DNA of 64,000 nt from NCBI GenBank assembly GCA_050299835.1, contig JBNKWP010000004.1, positions 62,001 through 126,000 on the forward strand. Direction: 5' to 3'. The notes under the pieces were generated by a model that saw only the letters and a program-made list of their open reading frames with translations, made no database searches and was not told the origin of the DNA. Shown here piece by piece: positions 48,439 to 57,139 of the stretch. The position numbers and the translations under genes were made by a program. Position 1 is the stretch's first letter, and every line of letters begins with the position of its first letter. This stretch comes from JAJDOD01 sp050299835 (GTDB lineage: Bacteria > Pseudomonadota > Alphaproteobacteria > Rhodobacterales > Rhodobacteraceae).

Positions 48439-49860
48439 ATGACCGACCGCCCCGTCGTCACCCGTTTCGCGCCGTCCCCTACCGGTTACCTTCACATCGG
48501 CGGCGCGCGCACGGCGCTGTTCAACTGGCTTTATGCGCGCCACACGGGCGGCAAGTTCCTCCTGAGGATCGAAGACACCGACCGCGCCCGCTCCACACCG
48601 GAGGCGACTGCGGCAATCTTCAAAGGGCTGGAATGGCTGGGCCTCGACTGGGACGGCGAACCGGTCAGCCAGTTCGACCGCGCTGACCGCCACCGCGAAG
48701 TGGCGGAACAAATGCTGGCCTCGGGCGCGGCCTACAAATGCTTTTCGACCCAGGACGAAATCACTTCCTTCCGTGAGGAAGCCCGCGCCAGGGGCGAAAG
48801 CACCCTCTTCCGCTCCCCCTGGCGCGACGTGGCCGAGGCCGATCATCCGGACTTGCCGTTTGTTGTTCGCATAAAAGCGTCGGGAATCGAACAAGACGGA
48901 GAATTCATAGCGGCATATGTCCACGACGTCGTTCAGGGGAATGTTGCTTTCCACCCCCACCTTCTCGATGATTTCGTTGTTTTGCGTTCAGATGGAACTC
49001 CCACCTACATGCTGGCCGTGGTGGTCGATGACCACGACATGGGCGTGACCCATGTGATCCGGGGCGACGACCACCTCAACAACGCCGCACGTCAGATGCT
49101 GGTGTACAACGCGATGGAATGGGACGTGCCGGTCTGGGCGCATATCCCGCTGATCCACGGCGAGGACGGCAAGAAACTGTCGAAACGCCACGGCGCGCTC
49201 GGGGTCGAGGAATGGGCGACCGAGGGTTATCCGGCCGCCGCAATGCGCAACTACCTCGCCCGTCTCGGCTGGAGCCACGGCGACGAGGAGTTCTTCACCG
49301 ACGCACAAGCGATCGAATGGTTCGACATCGAAGGGATCCGCAAGGCGCCCGCCCGCTTCGACACCAAAAAGCTCGCCAGCCTCAGCGGCCAGCACATCGC
49401 GGCGACCGACGATGCTGCACTCGTAGCACAAATTCAGGACTTCTTGACCTTTACCGGTCAGAAGACGCTGACGAACACACAGCTAGACGGGTTGGCCCGC
49501 GCCATGTACTGTCTGAAAGAACGGGCCAAAACCTACCCGGAACTTCTTGAAAAGGCTCATTTTGTGCTGGCAGAACGCCCGTTGGACCTGGATGAGAAAT
49601 CGGCGCAGGCCCTTGATTCAGTACACAAAGGTATACTGTCAGAATTGACGCCGCAGATGCAAAATGCTAGCTGGAACCGCGAAACGCTGGAGGGTCTTGT
49701 CGGCGCTTTGGCGGAACGCCATGACACCAAGCTCGGAAAGCTGGCAGCGCCTCTTCGCGCTGCATTGGCCGGACGCGCTGTTTCGCCCAGTGTCTTTGAC
49801 ATGATGCTGGTGCTGGGGCGCGAGGAAACGGTGCTGCGGCTGACCGACGCCACGGCTTGA
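48439..49860 (+). CDS. gltX: Glutamyl-tRNA synthetase
   Basis: 473 residues, class I synthetase. HIGH motif FAPSPTGYLHIGGARTALFNW near residues 10-30, KMSKS motif KKLSKRHGA near 245, then the helical anticodon-binding domain. ATG 48439 is the family start MTDRPVVTRFAPSP. Two stretches (about 48865-49000 and 49410-49830) are noticeably more AT-rich, with TTG, CTA and AGA-like rare codons, than the rest of the gene. It is followed 54 bp later by gltA, probably under a separate start signal. Confidence 0.96.
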   Translation: MTDRPVVTRFAPSPTGYLHIGGARTALFNWLYARHTGGKFLLRIEDTDRARSTPEATAAIFKGLEWLGLDWDGEPVSQFDRADRHREVAEQMLASGAAYKCFSTQDEITSFREEARARGESTLFRSPWRDVAEADHPDLPFVVRIKASGIEQDGEFIAAYVHDVVQGNVAFHPHLLDDFVVLRSDGTPTYMLAVVVDDHDMGVTHVIRGDDHLNNAARQMLVYNAMEWDVPVWAHIPLIHGEDGKKLSKRHGALGVEEWATEGYPAAAMRNYLARLGWSHGDEEFFTDAQAIEWFDIEGIRKAPARFDTKKLASLSGQHIAATDDAALVAQIQDFLTFTGQKTLTNTQLDGLARAMYCLKERAKTYPELLEKAHFVLAERPLDLDEKSAQALDSVHKGILSELTPQMQNASWNRETLEGLVGALAERHDTKLGKLAAPLRAALAGRAVSPSVFDMMLVLGREETVLRLTDATA

Positions 49861-49914
49861 GGCGCGACATTCAGGTCGCGCATCCAACAAAAAAGGAAGA
49901 GGATCGTGAAAGAT

Positions 49915-51210
49915 ATGACCGACGACAAGAAGACAGCGAAACTCTCCTTCGCCGATAGGGAACTGGAACTGCCGATCCTCTCGCCAACCTGCGGACCCGA
50001 CGTCATCGACATCCGCAAGCTTTACGGGCAGGGCGACGTCTTCACCTACGATCCGGGCTTCACCTCGACGGCGGCCACCGACAGCGCCATCACCTTTATC
50101 GACGGCGACAAGGGTGAGCTTCTGCACCGTGGCTACCCCATCGACCAGCTGGCCGAAAAATCCCATTTCCTTGAAGTCTGCTACCTGCTGCTTTACGGCG
50201 AACTGCCGTCCGCCGCCCAGTTGGAAGATTTCGAAGCCCGCGTGACCAACCACACGATGCTGCACGAACAGATGCAGTATTTCTTCCGGGGATTCCGCCG
50301 CGACGCGCATCCGATGGCCACAATGGTCGGCGTCGTCGGCGCAATGAGCGCGTTCTACCACGACTCCACCGACATCTCCGATCCCTGGCAGCGCGAAGTG
50401 GCCTCCATCCGGCTCATCGCCAAAATGCCGACGATTGCCGCCTGGGCTTATAAATACTCGATCGGCCAGCCCTTCATCTATCCGCGCAACGATCTCGATT
50501 ACGCCACCAACTTCGTCCACATGTGCTTCGCGGTGCCGGCGGAAGAATACGTGGTCAATCCGATCATCAGCCGCGCGATGGACCGGATCTTCACGCTCCA
50601 CGCCGACCACGAACAGAACGCCTCGACCTCGACCGTGCGTCTGGCGTCCTCCTCGGGTGCCAACCCGTTTGCCTGCATCGCCGCCGGTATTGCCTGCCTC
50701 TGGGGTCCGGCCCATGGCGGCGCCAACCAGGCCTGCCTTGAGATGCTGCGCGAAATCGGCACGCCCGACCGCATCCCCGAATTCGTCGCCCGCGCCAAGG
50801 ACAAGGACGACCCCTTCCGCCTGATGGGCTTCGGCCACCGGGTCTATAAGAACTTCGACCCCCGCGCGAAGGTGATGAAGCAATCGGCGGATGAGGTGCT
50901 GGATCTGCTCGGGATCGAGAACAACCCGACGCTTCAGGTCGCGAAGGAACTGGAAAAGATTGCGGTCGAAGACCCGTACTTCAAGGAACGGAAACTCTAC
51001 CCGAATGTGGACTTCTACTCGGGCATCATCCTTGACGCGATGGGCTTCCCGACCTCGATGTTCACGCCCATCTTCGCGCTTGCCCGCACCGTCGGCTGGA
51101 TCAGCCAGTGGAAAGAGATGATCGAGGATCCGACGATGAAGATCGGCCGCCCGCGCCAGCTCTACACCGGTGCGCCCATGCGCGACTACGTGAATGTGGA
51201 GGATCGCTGA
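49915..51210 (+). CDS. gltA: Citrate synthase, type II
   Basis: 431 residues. It condenses acetyl-CoA and oxaloacetate, entering the TCA cycle. Type II hexameric family signs: GPDVIDIRKLYGQGDVFTYDPGF at the N-terminus, GYPIDQLAEKSHFLEVCYLLLYGELP near residue 80, HADHEQNASTSTVRLASSSGANP with catalytic His near 230, GPAHGGANQACLEML near 262, and MGFGHRVYKNFDPRAK near 305 with the second His. ATG 49915 is chosen by family similarity; an in-frame GTG at 49906 with AGGAAGAGG before it is also possible. Confidence 0.96.
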   Translation: MTDDKKTAKLSFADRELELPILSPTCGPDVIDIRKLYGQGDVFTYDPGFTSTAATDSAITFIDGDKGELLHRGYPIDQLAEKSHFLEVCYLLLYGELPSAAQLEDFEARVTNHTMLHEQMQYFFRGFRRDAHPMATMVGVVGAMSAFYHDSTDISDPWQREVASIRLIAKMPTIAAWAYKYSIGQPFIYPRNDLDYATNFVHMCFAVPAEEYVVNPIISRAMDRIFTLHADHEQNASTSTVRLASSSGANPFACIAAGIACLWGPAHGGANQACLEMLREIGTPDRIPEFVARAKDKDDPFRLMGFGHRVYKNFDPRAKVMKQSADEVLDLLGIENNPTLQVAKELEKIAVEDPYFKERKLYPNVDFYSGIILDAMGFPTSMFTPIFALARTVGWISQWKEMIEDPTMKIGRPRQLYTGAPMRDYVNVEDR

Positions 51211-51240
51211 GGGTTTGCGCCACCTTACGGTGTCGCCCGG

Positions 51241-51285
51241 TTGAGGGGGCTTTGCCCCCTCAAACAACCCCAGGATATTTGAAGA
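51241..51285. terminator. Hairpin and ATATTT motif between convergent gltA and hydratase gene
   Basis: TTGAGGGGGC-TTT-GCCCCCTCAA arms (51241-51263), then CCCCAGGATATTTGAAGACC (about 51267-51286). The hairpin has no T run after it, so it may stabilise 3' ends as well as terminate. The motif pair resembles the one after trpD. Confidence 0.55.
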
Positions 51286-51303
51286 CCGATAATGGGAGCC
51301 GGA

Positions 51304-52080
51304 CTAGCGCCCTTCGTATTCCGCAGGACGCTTTTCAAGAAACGCCATCACACCTTCGCGGAAATCGCGGGTCTTGCCGCAGCGCCCCTGCAACTTCGCC
51401 TCGACCAGCAACTGTTCTTCCAGCGAGTTGTCATACGACCCCCGGATCGCCTCCTTCAAATAGCCATAGGTCAGCGTCGGCCCGGCGGCGAGCTTTGCCG
51501 CCCGGCCCCGCCAATGCGCCTCGAAGGCGCTATCTTCCACCGCTTCCCAGATCATGCCCCAGTCCGCCGCCTGCAGGGCAGTGATCGGCTCGGCGAACAG
51601 CGCCGCCCCCATCGCGCGGGCGAACCCAATCTGGCGCGGCAGCCAATAGGTGCCGCCCGCATCGGGGATAAGCCCGATCCGCGCAAAAGCCTGGAGGAAG
51701 ACCGCCTTTTCGGATGCAATCACCACATCCGCCGCCAGTGCAAGGTTCGCCCCGGCCCCCGCCGCGGCCCCGTTCACCGCCGCAATCGTCGGCACCGGGC
51801 AGTCGTAGATCGCATGAAGCAGCGGCACATATTCGTCGCGCAATGTCCGTTCGAGATTGACGCTGGCGATGGATTTCGCGTCGCTCAGATCCTGACCCGA
51901 ACAGAACGCATCGCCCGCACCGGTCAAGACGATCGCCCGCGCATCGCCCACCTCCTCCTTGAAGGCATGCAGCAATTCCGCCCGCATCTGCGTGTTGAGC
52001 GCGTTCTTCACATCCGGCCGGTTCAGCGTGATGACCGCATAGCCATCGGCCCGTGCGATCTGAAGGGTCTGATAATCCAT
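51304..52080 (-). CDS. Enoyl-CoA hydratase/isomerase, PaaG-like
   Basis: 258 residues of the crotonase superfamily. Oxyanion regions are LTGAGDAFCSGQDLSDA near residue 55 and NGAAAGAGANLALAADVVIAS near 102, followed by ARIGLIPDAGGTYWLPR near 130, which carries the isomerase-type Asp. This pattern, with GQDL and PDAGG, is that of PaaG-type epoxyphenylacetyl-CoA isomerase, but no other paa gene is in the window, so the substrate is uncertain. It lies 86 bp downstream of ccmH on the same strand. Confidence 0.88.
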   Translation of the reverse strand: MDYQTLQIARADGYAVITLNRPDVKNALNTQMRAELLHAFKEEVGDARAIVLTGAGDAFCSGQDLSDAKSIASVNLERTLRDEYVPLLHAIYDCPVPTIAAVNGAAAGAGANLALAADVVIASEKAVFLQAFARIGLIPDAGGTYWLPRQIGFARAMGAALFAEPITALQAADWGMIWEAVEDSAFEAHWRGRAAKLAAGPTLTYGYLKEAIRGSYDNSLEEQLLVEAKLQGRCGKTRDFREGVMAFLEKRPAEYEGR

Positions 52081-52166
52081 GGAAAGCAATCCTCTAGGGC
52101 GTCGTCTCCCGAAGACATAAGTGAACCGATCCGTTCAGGAAACCCCGACGCAGCGTCGAAATGGCG

Positions 52167-52610
52167 TTATTCGTCCAGCAATTCCGCCAGCCGCGCCTTT
52201 TCATCGTCGCTCAGTGCGGCATCCTCTGACACGCGCCGCCCGCGCACATAGACCAGCGCCAGACCGAACCCGGCAACAAGCAGGATCGGCCCAGCCCACC
52301 AAAGCACCAGATTCACCCCCGTCTTGCGCGGCGTCAGAAGCACGTATTCGCCGTATTTCGAGACGAGGAAGTCGACCACCTCCGCATCGCTGTCACCCGC
52401 AACCATCCTTTCACGCACAAGAATGCGTAGGTCGCGGGCCAGTTCCGCGTGGCTTTCGTCGATGGATTCATTGCGGCAGACAAGGCAGCGCAAGCCCTTG
52501 GACAACTCCCGGGCCCGGGCCTCCAGCACGGGATCGTCCAGCATCTCGTCCGGTTCCACCGCGAAGGCGGCACCGGCCAGTGCCAGCCAGAGCACCAGCG
52601 CCCGGATCAT
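52167..52610 (-). CDS. ccmH: Cytochrome c maturation protein CcmH
   Basis: 147 residues. Signal peptide (MIRALVLWLALAGAAFA), the thioredoxin-like CxxC in LRCLVCRNESIDESHA near residue 42, a three-helix fold, and one C-terminal membrane segment (VLWWAGPILLVAGFGLALVYV). It reduces apocytochrome c thiols in the periplasm for haem ligation with CcmF. Its start overlaps the ccmF stop (ATGA). Confidence 0.95.
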   Translation of the reverse strand: MIRALVLWLALAGAAFAVEPDEMLDDPVLEARARELSKGLRCLVCRNESIDESHAELARDLRILVRERMVAGDSDAEVVDFLVSKYGEYVLLTPRKTGVNLVLWWAGPILLVAGFGLALVYVRGRRVSEDAALSDDEKARLAELLDE

Positions 52611-54574
52611 TCCGCAGGCACCGTTGCTTTGCCGCGTCTGGCCCCCGCCGCCACGCGGAACCTGCGGTCACTCAGCGACATCAGCCCGCCGAATGCCATG
52701 ATGACGGCACCCGCCCAGATCCAGCTGGCGAAAGGCTTGACGAAAAACCGGACCGCCCAGCTGCCATCGGGCTGCTCATCGCCGATGACCGCGTAGAGGT
52801 CGCGGAAGACCCCGTTATCAATCGCGGCCTCCGTCGTCGGCATCCCCGCCACCGGGTAGAACCGGCTTTCCGGCGTCAGAACCGCGACCGAGCCGCCGCG
52901 TTCGATCCGCATCTGTGCCATGGTCGACAGGTAATTCGGCCCCTCGATCTCCGACACATCGACCAGCGTCACGGCATAGCCGCCGACCTCGAACGTGTCC
53001 CCGATCCGCGCGGTCCGCACCTCCTCGATCTGCCACGCCAGAAGCGCCGCGATCCCGAAAATTGTGATCCCGAAACCCGAATGCGCCACCACGCGCCCCC
53101 AATCGGCACGCGGCAGGCGCAGCGCACGGCCAAACTTTTCGCCAGGGCCACCGCGCCCGGAGCGTATCCACAAATCCGCCGCCGCGCCGAGGACCAGCCA
53201 GCTTGCCAGGAACGCCCCCATCGGCGCCAGTAACGTGCGCCCCGACTGCACCACCCAGACCAGCGCGAAGACGGCGAAGGCAGCGATCAGGGCCAGCCAG
53301 ACCGGGCGAAGATTGCGGCCCAGTTTTGCCCGTTTCCACGGCAGGACTGATCCGACGGGCAGGAGAATGGCGAGAAGGATCATGAAGGGCGTGAAGGCGG
53401 CATCGAAAAACGGCCGACCGACCGAGACCTTCCGGTCGAACGCCATCTCCGCCAGCAAGGGCCAGATCGTCCCGATGAACACGACGAAACAGGCCACTGC
53501 CAGCAGCACGTTGTTCAGAACCAGCGCACTTTCGCGGCTGACCGTCGAAAACACGCCCTTGGCCTGCATCTCGCCCGCCCTTGCGGCGTAAAGCGTCAGT
53601 GCGCCGCCCATGAAGATACCGGTGATCGCCAGCAGGAATACCCCCCGCTCGGGGTCATTGGCGAAGGCATGGACGCTGGTCAACACGCCCGAACGCACGA
53701 TGAACGCCCCGATCAGCGAGAACCCGAAGGCGAGAATGGCGAGCAATATCGTCCAGCTCTTCAGCGCCTCCCGTTTTTCGACCACGATGGCCGAATGCAA
53801 AAGCGCCGCCGAGATCAGCCAGGGCATGAACGACGCATTCTCCACCGGATCCCAGAACCAGAACCCGCCCCAGCCCAGTTCGTAATAGGCCCACCAGGAC
53901 CCAAGCGCGATGCCGATGGTCAGGTTCAACCAGGCCAGAAGCGTCCAGGGCCGCACCCACCGGCCCCAGGCGGCATCAACGCGACCTTCGATCAGGGCGG
54001 CCACGGCAAAGGAGAAACTCATCGAAAGCCCGACATAGCCGATATAAAGAAACGGCGGATGGAAGGCCAATCCGGGGTCCTGCAAGAGAGGATTGAGGTC
54101 ATTCCCGTTCATCGGCGGGCTCACCAGCCGCAAAAACGGGTTCGACGTGAAAATCAGGAAGGCGAGGAAGGCCACGCCCACCGCCGCCTGAACCCCCAGC
54201 ACCCGTGCCTTCAGCCGGTCCGGCAGGTTGCCTCCGAACAGCGCCACCAGCGCCCCGAACAGCGCGACGATCAGGCACCAGAGCAACATCGAACCCTCGT
54301 GGTTTCCCCAGACGCCCGAAACCTTGTAGAGCATCGGCTTCAGCGTGTGGGAATTCATCGCCACCAGCCGGACGGAGAAATCCGAGGTCACGAAGGCATA
54401 GGTCAGCGCGCAGAAGGAAAAGGTCAGCAGGATCGTCTGCGCCAGCGCCGCCGGCCCCGCAATCGCCATCCAGGACGACCAGCCGCGCTGCGCACCCACC
54501 AATGGAAAAACCATCTGAAGCCCTGCCACAAGCAGCGCCAGCAAAAGCGTGAAATGACCCAATTCGACAATCAT
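52607..54574 (-). CDS. ccmF: Haem lyase subunit CcmF
   Basis: 655 residues with about fifteen membrane segments. The periplasmic haem-binding WWD domain is WGGFWFWDPVENASFMPWL near residue 235. Conserved His ligands lie in loops such as WGNHEGSMLLW near 90 and ASVHAF-like (TSVHAFANDPERG) near 303. It joins haem from holo-CcmE to apocytochrome c. It is coupled to ccmH but separated from ccmE, its haem donor, by the lysis cassette. Confidence 0.96.
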   Translation of the reverse strand: MIVELGHFTLLLALLVAGLQMVFPLVGAQRGWSSWMAIAGPAALAQTILLTFSFCALTYAFVTSDFSVRLVAMNSHTLKPMLYKVSGVWGNHEGSMLLWCLIVALFGALVALFGGNLPDRLKARVLGVQAAVGVAFLAFLIFTSNPFLRLVSPPMNGNDLNPLLQDPGLAFHPPFLYIGYVGLSMSFSFAVAALIEGRVDAAWGRWVRPWTLLAWLNLTIGIALGSWWAYYELGWGGFWFWDPVENASFMPWLISAALLHSAIVVEKREALKSWTILLAILAFGFSLIGAFIVRSGVLTSVHAFANDPERGVFLLAITGIFMGGALTLYAARAGEMQAKGVFSTVSRESALVLNNVLLAVACFVVFIGTIWPLLAEMAFDRKVSVGRPFFDAAFTPFMILLAILLPVGSVLPWKRAKLGRNLRPVWLALIAAFAVFALVWVVQSGRTLLAPMGAFLASWLVLGAAADLWIRSGRGGPGEKFGRALRLPRADWGRVVAHSGFGITIFGIAALLAWQIEEVRTARIGDTFEVGGYAVTLVDVSEIEGPNYLSTMAQMRIERGGSVAVLTPESRFYPVAGMPTTEAAIDNGVFRDLYAVIGDEQPDGSWAVRFFVKPFASWIWAGAVIMAFGGLMSLSDRRFRVAAGARRGKATVPAE

Positions 54575-54636
54575 GTCCCCGTTCTACGGGGCCACGTTGC
54601 CCGCGCCAAGGGACGCGAGGTCGCAAGCGCGTGATC

Positions 54637-55059
54637 TCAGACGTATAGCGCGATCATCACCGACAGAACGATTGCCGCATAGACCGGAGCAAATGTCGTC
54701 ACCCTGGACAGCGAGAACGACCGCCCGATCACCTCAAGATGCAGGATCGCGCCCACCAGATAAAGCGACAGGCAGAGCAGAAGCACCGGGCTTTCCCGCA
54801 TCCAGTCGGGCCGGTCCAGCAGGTTCCTGACCCACCACCAGGCCGTGATGCTGGCCGCGCCCGCCCAGCCGAAGGCCATGCCGAGCGCCAGCGGCGTCGA
54901 TCGCCGCACCCACAGCCACAGGAATGTGCCCGAGATCACCAGCGCCAGGATCACGAACAGCCCATGCCCGATCCGGAATACCACCGTGTAGCCCCAGAGC
55001 AGGTCCGCGATCACAAAGACCGCCGCGATTGTCGCGCCCAGAAATATCGGTTTGGTCAT
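54637..55059 (-). CDS. Four-helix membrane protein of unknown function in the lysis/ccm locus
   Basis: 140 residues with about four hydrophobic segments (MTKPIFLGATIAAVFVIADL; residues about 38-52, 58-76, 93-110, 120-138). The ATG overlaps the stop of the 42-residue gene (ATGA), so it is translated with the lysis cassette, and ccmF follows 62 bp later. No family is recognised. It could be an accessory lysis protein or a cytochrome-locus protein. Confidence 0.72.
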   Translation of the reverse strand: MTKPIFLGATIAAVFVIADLLWGYTVVFRIGHGLFVILALVISGTFLWLWVRRSTPLALGMAFGWAGAASITAWWWVRNLLDRPDWMRESPVLLLCLSLYLVGAILHLEVIGRSFSLSRVTTFAPVYAAIVLSVMIALYV

Positions 55060-55184
55060 CGTCGCAGCACCTCTCTCAAAAGGCTGTCCAGGTCGTCGGC
55101 AGCCTGCGCATTGCGCGTCACGGCGCGGTTCAGCTGCCGCCCTGCCAGGGCGCGGCGCAAACTGTCGATTAGACGTCTCAGCAT
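55056..55184 (-). CDS. Small basic protein, 42 residues, lysis cassette
   Basis: MLRRLIDSLRRALAGRQLNR, ending LLREVLRR. An Arg/Leu-rich amphipathic helix is likely. The start is 3 bp after the stop of the 59-residue gene, and its stop overlaps the next start (ATGA), which strongly supports translation. No family is recognised. Confidence 0.6.
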   Translation of the reverse strand: MLRRLIDSLRRALAGRQLNRAVTRNAQAADDLDSLLREVLRR

Positions 55185-55187
55185 GGC

Positions 55188-55367
55188 TCAGTTCCTCGGC
55201 ATGCGTTCGCGGATCACGGTCGCGATCTCCGTCAAAACGCTCGCGTTCTTGTCCAGAACCGCCCGCGTTGCCCGATCCTTTTCCGCATCCCGCCAAAGCA
55301 GGAAGAAAACGAGGATCACCCAGGGGCCGTGATCGGCAACGATCTTCAGAAGCAGATCACCGCCCAC
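55188..55367 (-). CDS. Small single-pass membrane protein, 59 residues, lysis cassette
   Basis: GTG start overlapping the holin stop by 11 bp. A membrane segment (IVADHGPWVILVFFLLW, residues 8-24) is followed by a charged helix ending VIRERMPRN. This short TM-plus-helix design is like accessory phage lysis proteins (antiholin or spanin-like), which is inference from context. Confidence 0.65.
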   Translation of the reverse strand: MGGDLLLKIVADHGPWVILVFFLLWRDAEKDRATRAVLDKNASVLTEIATVIRERMPRN

Positions 55368-55929
55368 GGGACCGCCTCCAGTCCTCCAGCGCGGCATTGT
55401 CGGGGAAGCTCTGGGTATAGGGTTCCAGCACCAAAGTCTCCGCCCCGTTCTCGTCGTCTTCCCCGCTCGCACGAAATGCCTCCAGCGCCGCCACCTGCCG
55501 CGCCACCTCCGGCGCTCGTGCGAAGGTCTCCGCAAGCGAACGTTGCAGATCATGCGACTTGGCCTGATGCCGCGCTCCGAAATAGAAGGACACGATGGCG
55601 CCCATCAGCCACCAGAGCGGCTCCGGCACCAGAGCGATCCCCTGCATCCGCTGCGCGAACCAGACCGGGTTGGTCATAGCGGAAACGAACAGCCCCAGCG
55701 TCCCAAGCGCCAGCATCGGGCGCGGCAGCCGGTTCAGCCCGTCCACCAAGCGGTCGAACCATCCCTTCCGCTCGATCCCGAACTCGGCCGCGAATTGCGC
55801 CAGCGCCGCCGCACCCCGCTCCGCATCCCGGACCGCGCTCGCCTCGGCATTCGGGCGAAACACCTCCACCGTCTCGCGGACCACGTTGCGCCCGCCGCCG
55901 AAGATCATCCCCAGAAACTCCCCGATCAT
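55357..55929 (-). CDS. Holin of the GTA 3TM type
   Basis: 190 residues matching the layout of the three-TM holin family named for gene-transfer-agent release. The N-terminus MIGEFLGMIFGGGRNVVRET is followed by a helical region (NAEASAVRDAERGAAALAQF), then two strong membrane segments, PMLALGTLGLFVSAM near residues 75-92 and WWLMGAIVSFYFGARH near 110-127. A polar tail with EDDENGAE follows. It would permeabilise the inner membrane so that the endolysin encoded just upstream can reach peptidoglycan. It overlaps the endolysin stop by 4 bp (ATGA). Confidence 0.85.
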   Translation of the reverse strand: MIGEFLGMIFGGGRNVVRETVEVFRPNAEASAVRDAERGAAALAQFAAEFGIERKGWFDRLVDGLNRLPRPMLALGTLGLFVSAMTNPVWFAQRMQGIALVPEPLWWLMGAIVSFYFGARHQAKSHDLQRSLAETFARAPEVARQVAALEAFRASGEDDENGAETLVLEPYTQSFPDNAALEDWRRSRGR

Positions 55930-56537
55930 GCCCAGCCCCTCACCCGGTCTGCATGTTCGGCAGCGCTCAGGTGGTAACGCTCAGCGACGAACTCTTCCGC
56001 CCGGATGATCCACCCGCCCTTGCCGCCGTCGCGTCTGCGCGCGTATTTCCGGCTGGCAGGACGCCGGTCCGCCAAGGCATAGTAATAATTCCGCCGCGCG
56101 ATCCCGTAAGCATCCGCGATGTGATCGGGTGCCGCCTCAGCCGCCGCCTGCGCCGCGCCGACGGTCTGAGGCCCGATGCGCCCATCGACCGCCAGGGCGA
56201 ACCCCATCCGCCGCAAAAGCCGCTGCAGGATCTTCACCGCATGCGCGCCCGCATTCACCTGCATGTCGAAGACCGTGGCATGAAGCACGCCTGGCAGCTT
56301 CGGTATGCCCGGATCGTGGAAATAGTGCCGGATGAAGATGTCCCGCGCCTGCGCCCGGCTCAGACGCTGCACGTCCCGCGCATCGACATCGCCGTCGCCG
56401 TCCAGATCCAGCCCCAGCCGGCGCATCGTATGCACGGTCACACCGAATTTCGTCGCCCCCCCCGGATCATCGGGGTCGTTCACATACCCGCCCTCGCGGG
56501 CCAGGATTTCATCAGCAATCTGGGAAACGCTCTGCAT
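55926..56537 (-). CDS. Endolysin (GH108 N-acetylmuramidase) with EF-hand-like loop
   Basis: 203 residues. The GH108 catalytic Glu is in REGGYVNDPDDPGGATKFG (residues 14-32). Residues 44-55 read DLDGDGDVDARD, a textbook 12-residue EF-hand calcium loop, unusual in a lysozyme. A C-terminal peptidoglycan-binding type 3 region follows (VDGRIGPQTVGAAQ near 118, then RRNYYYALADRRP). There is no signal peptide, so export depends on the holin. It lies 65 bp downstream of ccmE on the same strand and starts the cassette. Confidence 0.88.
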   Translation of the reverse strand: MQSVSQIADEILAREGGYVNDPDDPGGATKFGVTVHTMRRLGLDLDGDGDVDARDVQRLSRAQARDIFIRHYFHDPGIPKLPGVLHATVFDMQVNAGAHAVKILQRLLRRMGFALAVDGRIGPQTVGAAQAAAEAAPDHIADAYGIARRNYYYALADRRPASRKYARRRDGGKGGWIIRAEEFVAERYHLSAAEHADRVRGWA

Positions 56538-56602
56538 TGCACCCTCTCGCCCCCAAGGTCACGGGGGCAGAAGGTGCTGAACATTGGTTAACGGGGCGCG
56601 AA

Positions 56603-57052
56603 CTAGCCGTTCGGGTCCATGCAACTGCCTTGTTCGTTCATGGCGTTGACAACCTCGGCCGGTTGGTAGGTCTCGTCGTGTTTGGCGAGTAACTCCGCCG
56701 CCTCGAAAACGCCGTTCGCGTAGTAGCCCTTGACGATTGTCATCTGGCCTTCGCCGAAAAGATCGGGCTTCGGATCTTTGCCGACATAGCGCACCGGCAA
56801 TTCGGTTTCACAATCCTCGACCACGAAGGAGAAATTGACACCTTCAACCGGCGTCATTGACCCAACCTTGACCACGCCACCCAGCTGGAAATACTCATCC
56901 TGGCCCGGCGGCGCAGCCAGAACCTCGCTCGGCGACCGGAAGAACTGAAACGCTTCCTTCGGCAGCGACCACAGGATCGCCAGAACCCCGACCAGACAGA
57001 CCCCCGCCAATGCGAGGATCTGGATACGCCGTTGTTTTCTGAGACCCTTCAT
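56603..57052 (-). CDS. ccmE: Cytochrome c maturation protein CcmE (haem chaperone)
   Basis: 149 residues. N-terminal anchor (KGLRKQRRIQILALAGVCLVGVLAILW), then an OB-fold periplasmic domain with FQLGGVVKVGSM, LPVRYVGKDPKPDLFGEGQ, and the covalent haem-binding His in LAKHDETYQP near residue 126. It passes haem to CcmF. ATG 57052 is the family start; a TTG six codons upstream is part of an ATATTT-like gene-end repeat. ccmA-D are not in the window. Confidence 0.93.
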   Translation of the reverse strand: MKGLRKQRRIQILALAGVCLVGVLAILWSLPKEAFQFFRSPSEVLAAPPGQDEYFQLGGVVKVGSMTPVEGVNFSFVVEDCETELPVRYVGKDPKPDLFGEGQMTIVKGYYANGVFEAAELLAKHDETYQPAEVVNAMNEQGSCMDPNG

Positions 57053-57089
57053 GACTTCATCTTGTCCCAAATACGCCCGCCGAAGGCGA

Positions 57090-57134
57090 CAGAAACCTGA
57101 AAGGTTTCTGCCCCGATTTCTGTGTCAGAAATCG
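57090..57134. repeat. Hairpin pair between argC and ccmE
   Basis: CAGAAACCT-GAA-AGGTTTCTG (57090-57110) and CGATTTCTG/CAGAAATCG with a TGT loop (57114-57134); both have 9-bp perfect stems and 3-nt loops. The second is a near-copy of the CGATTTCCG hairpins at 7.4 and 22.3 kb. Confidence 0.8.
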
Positions 57135-57139
57135 CCCGC

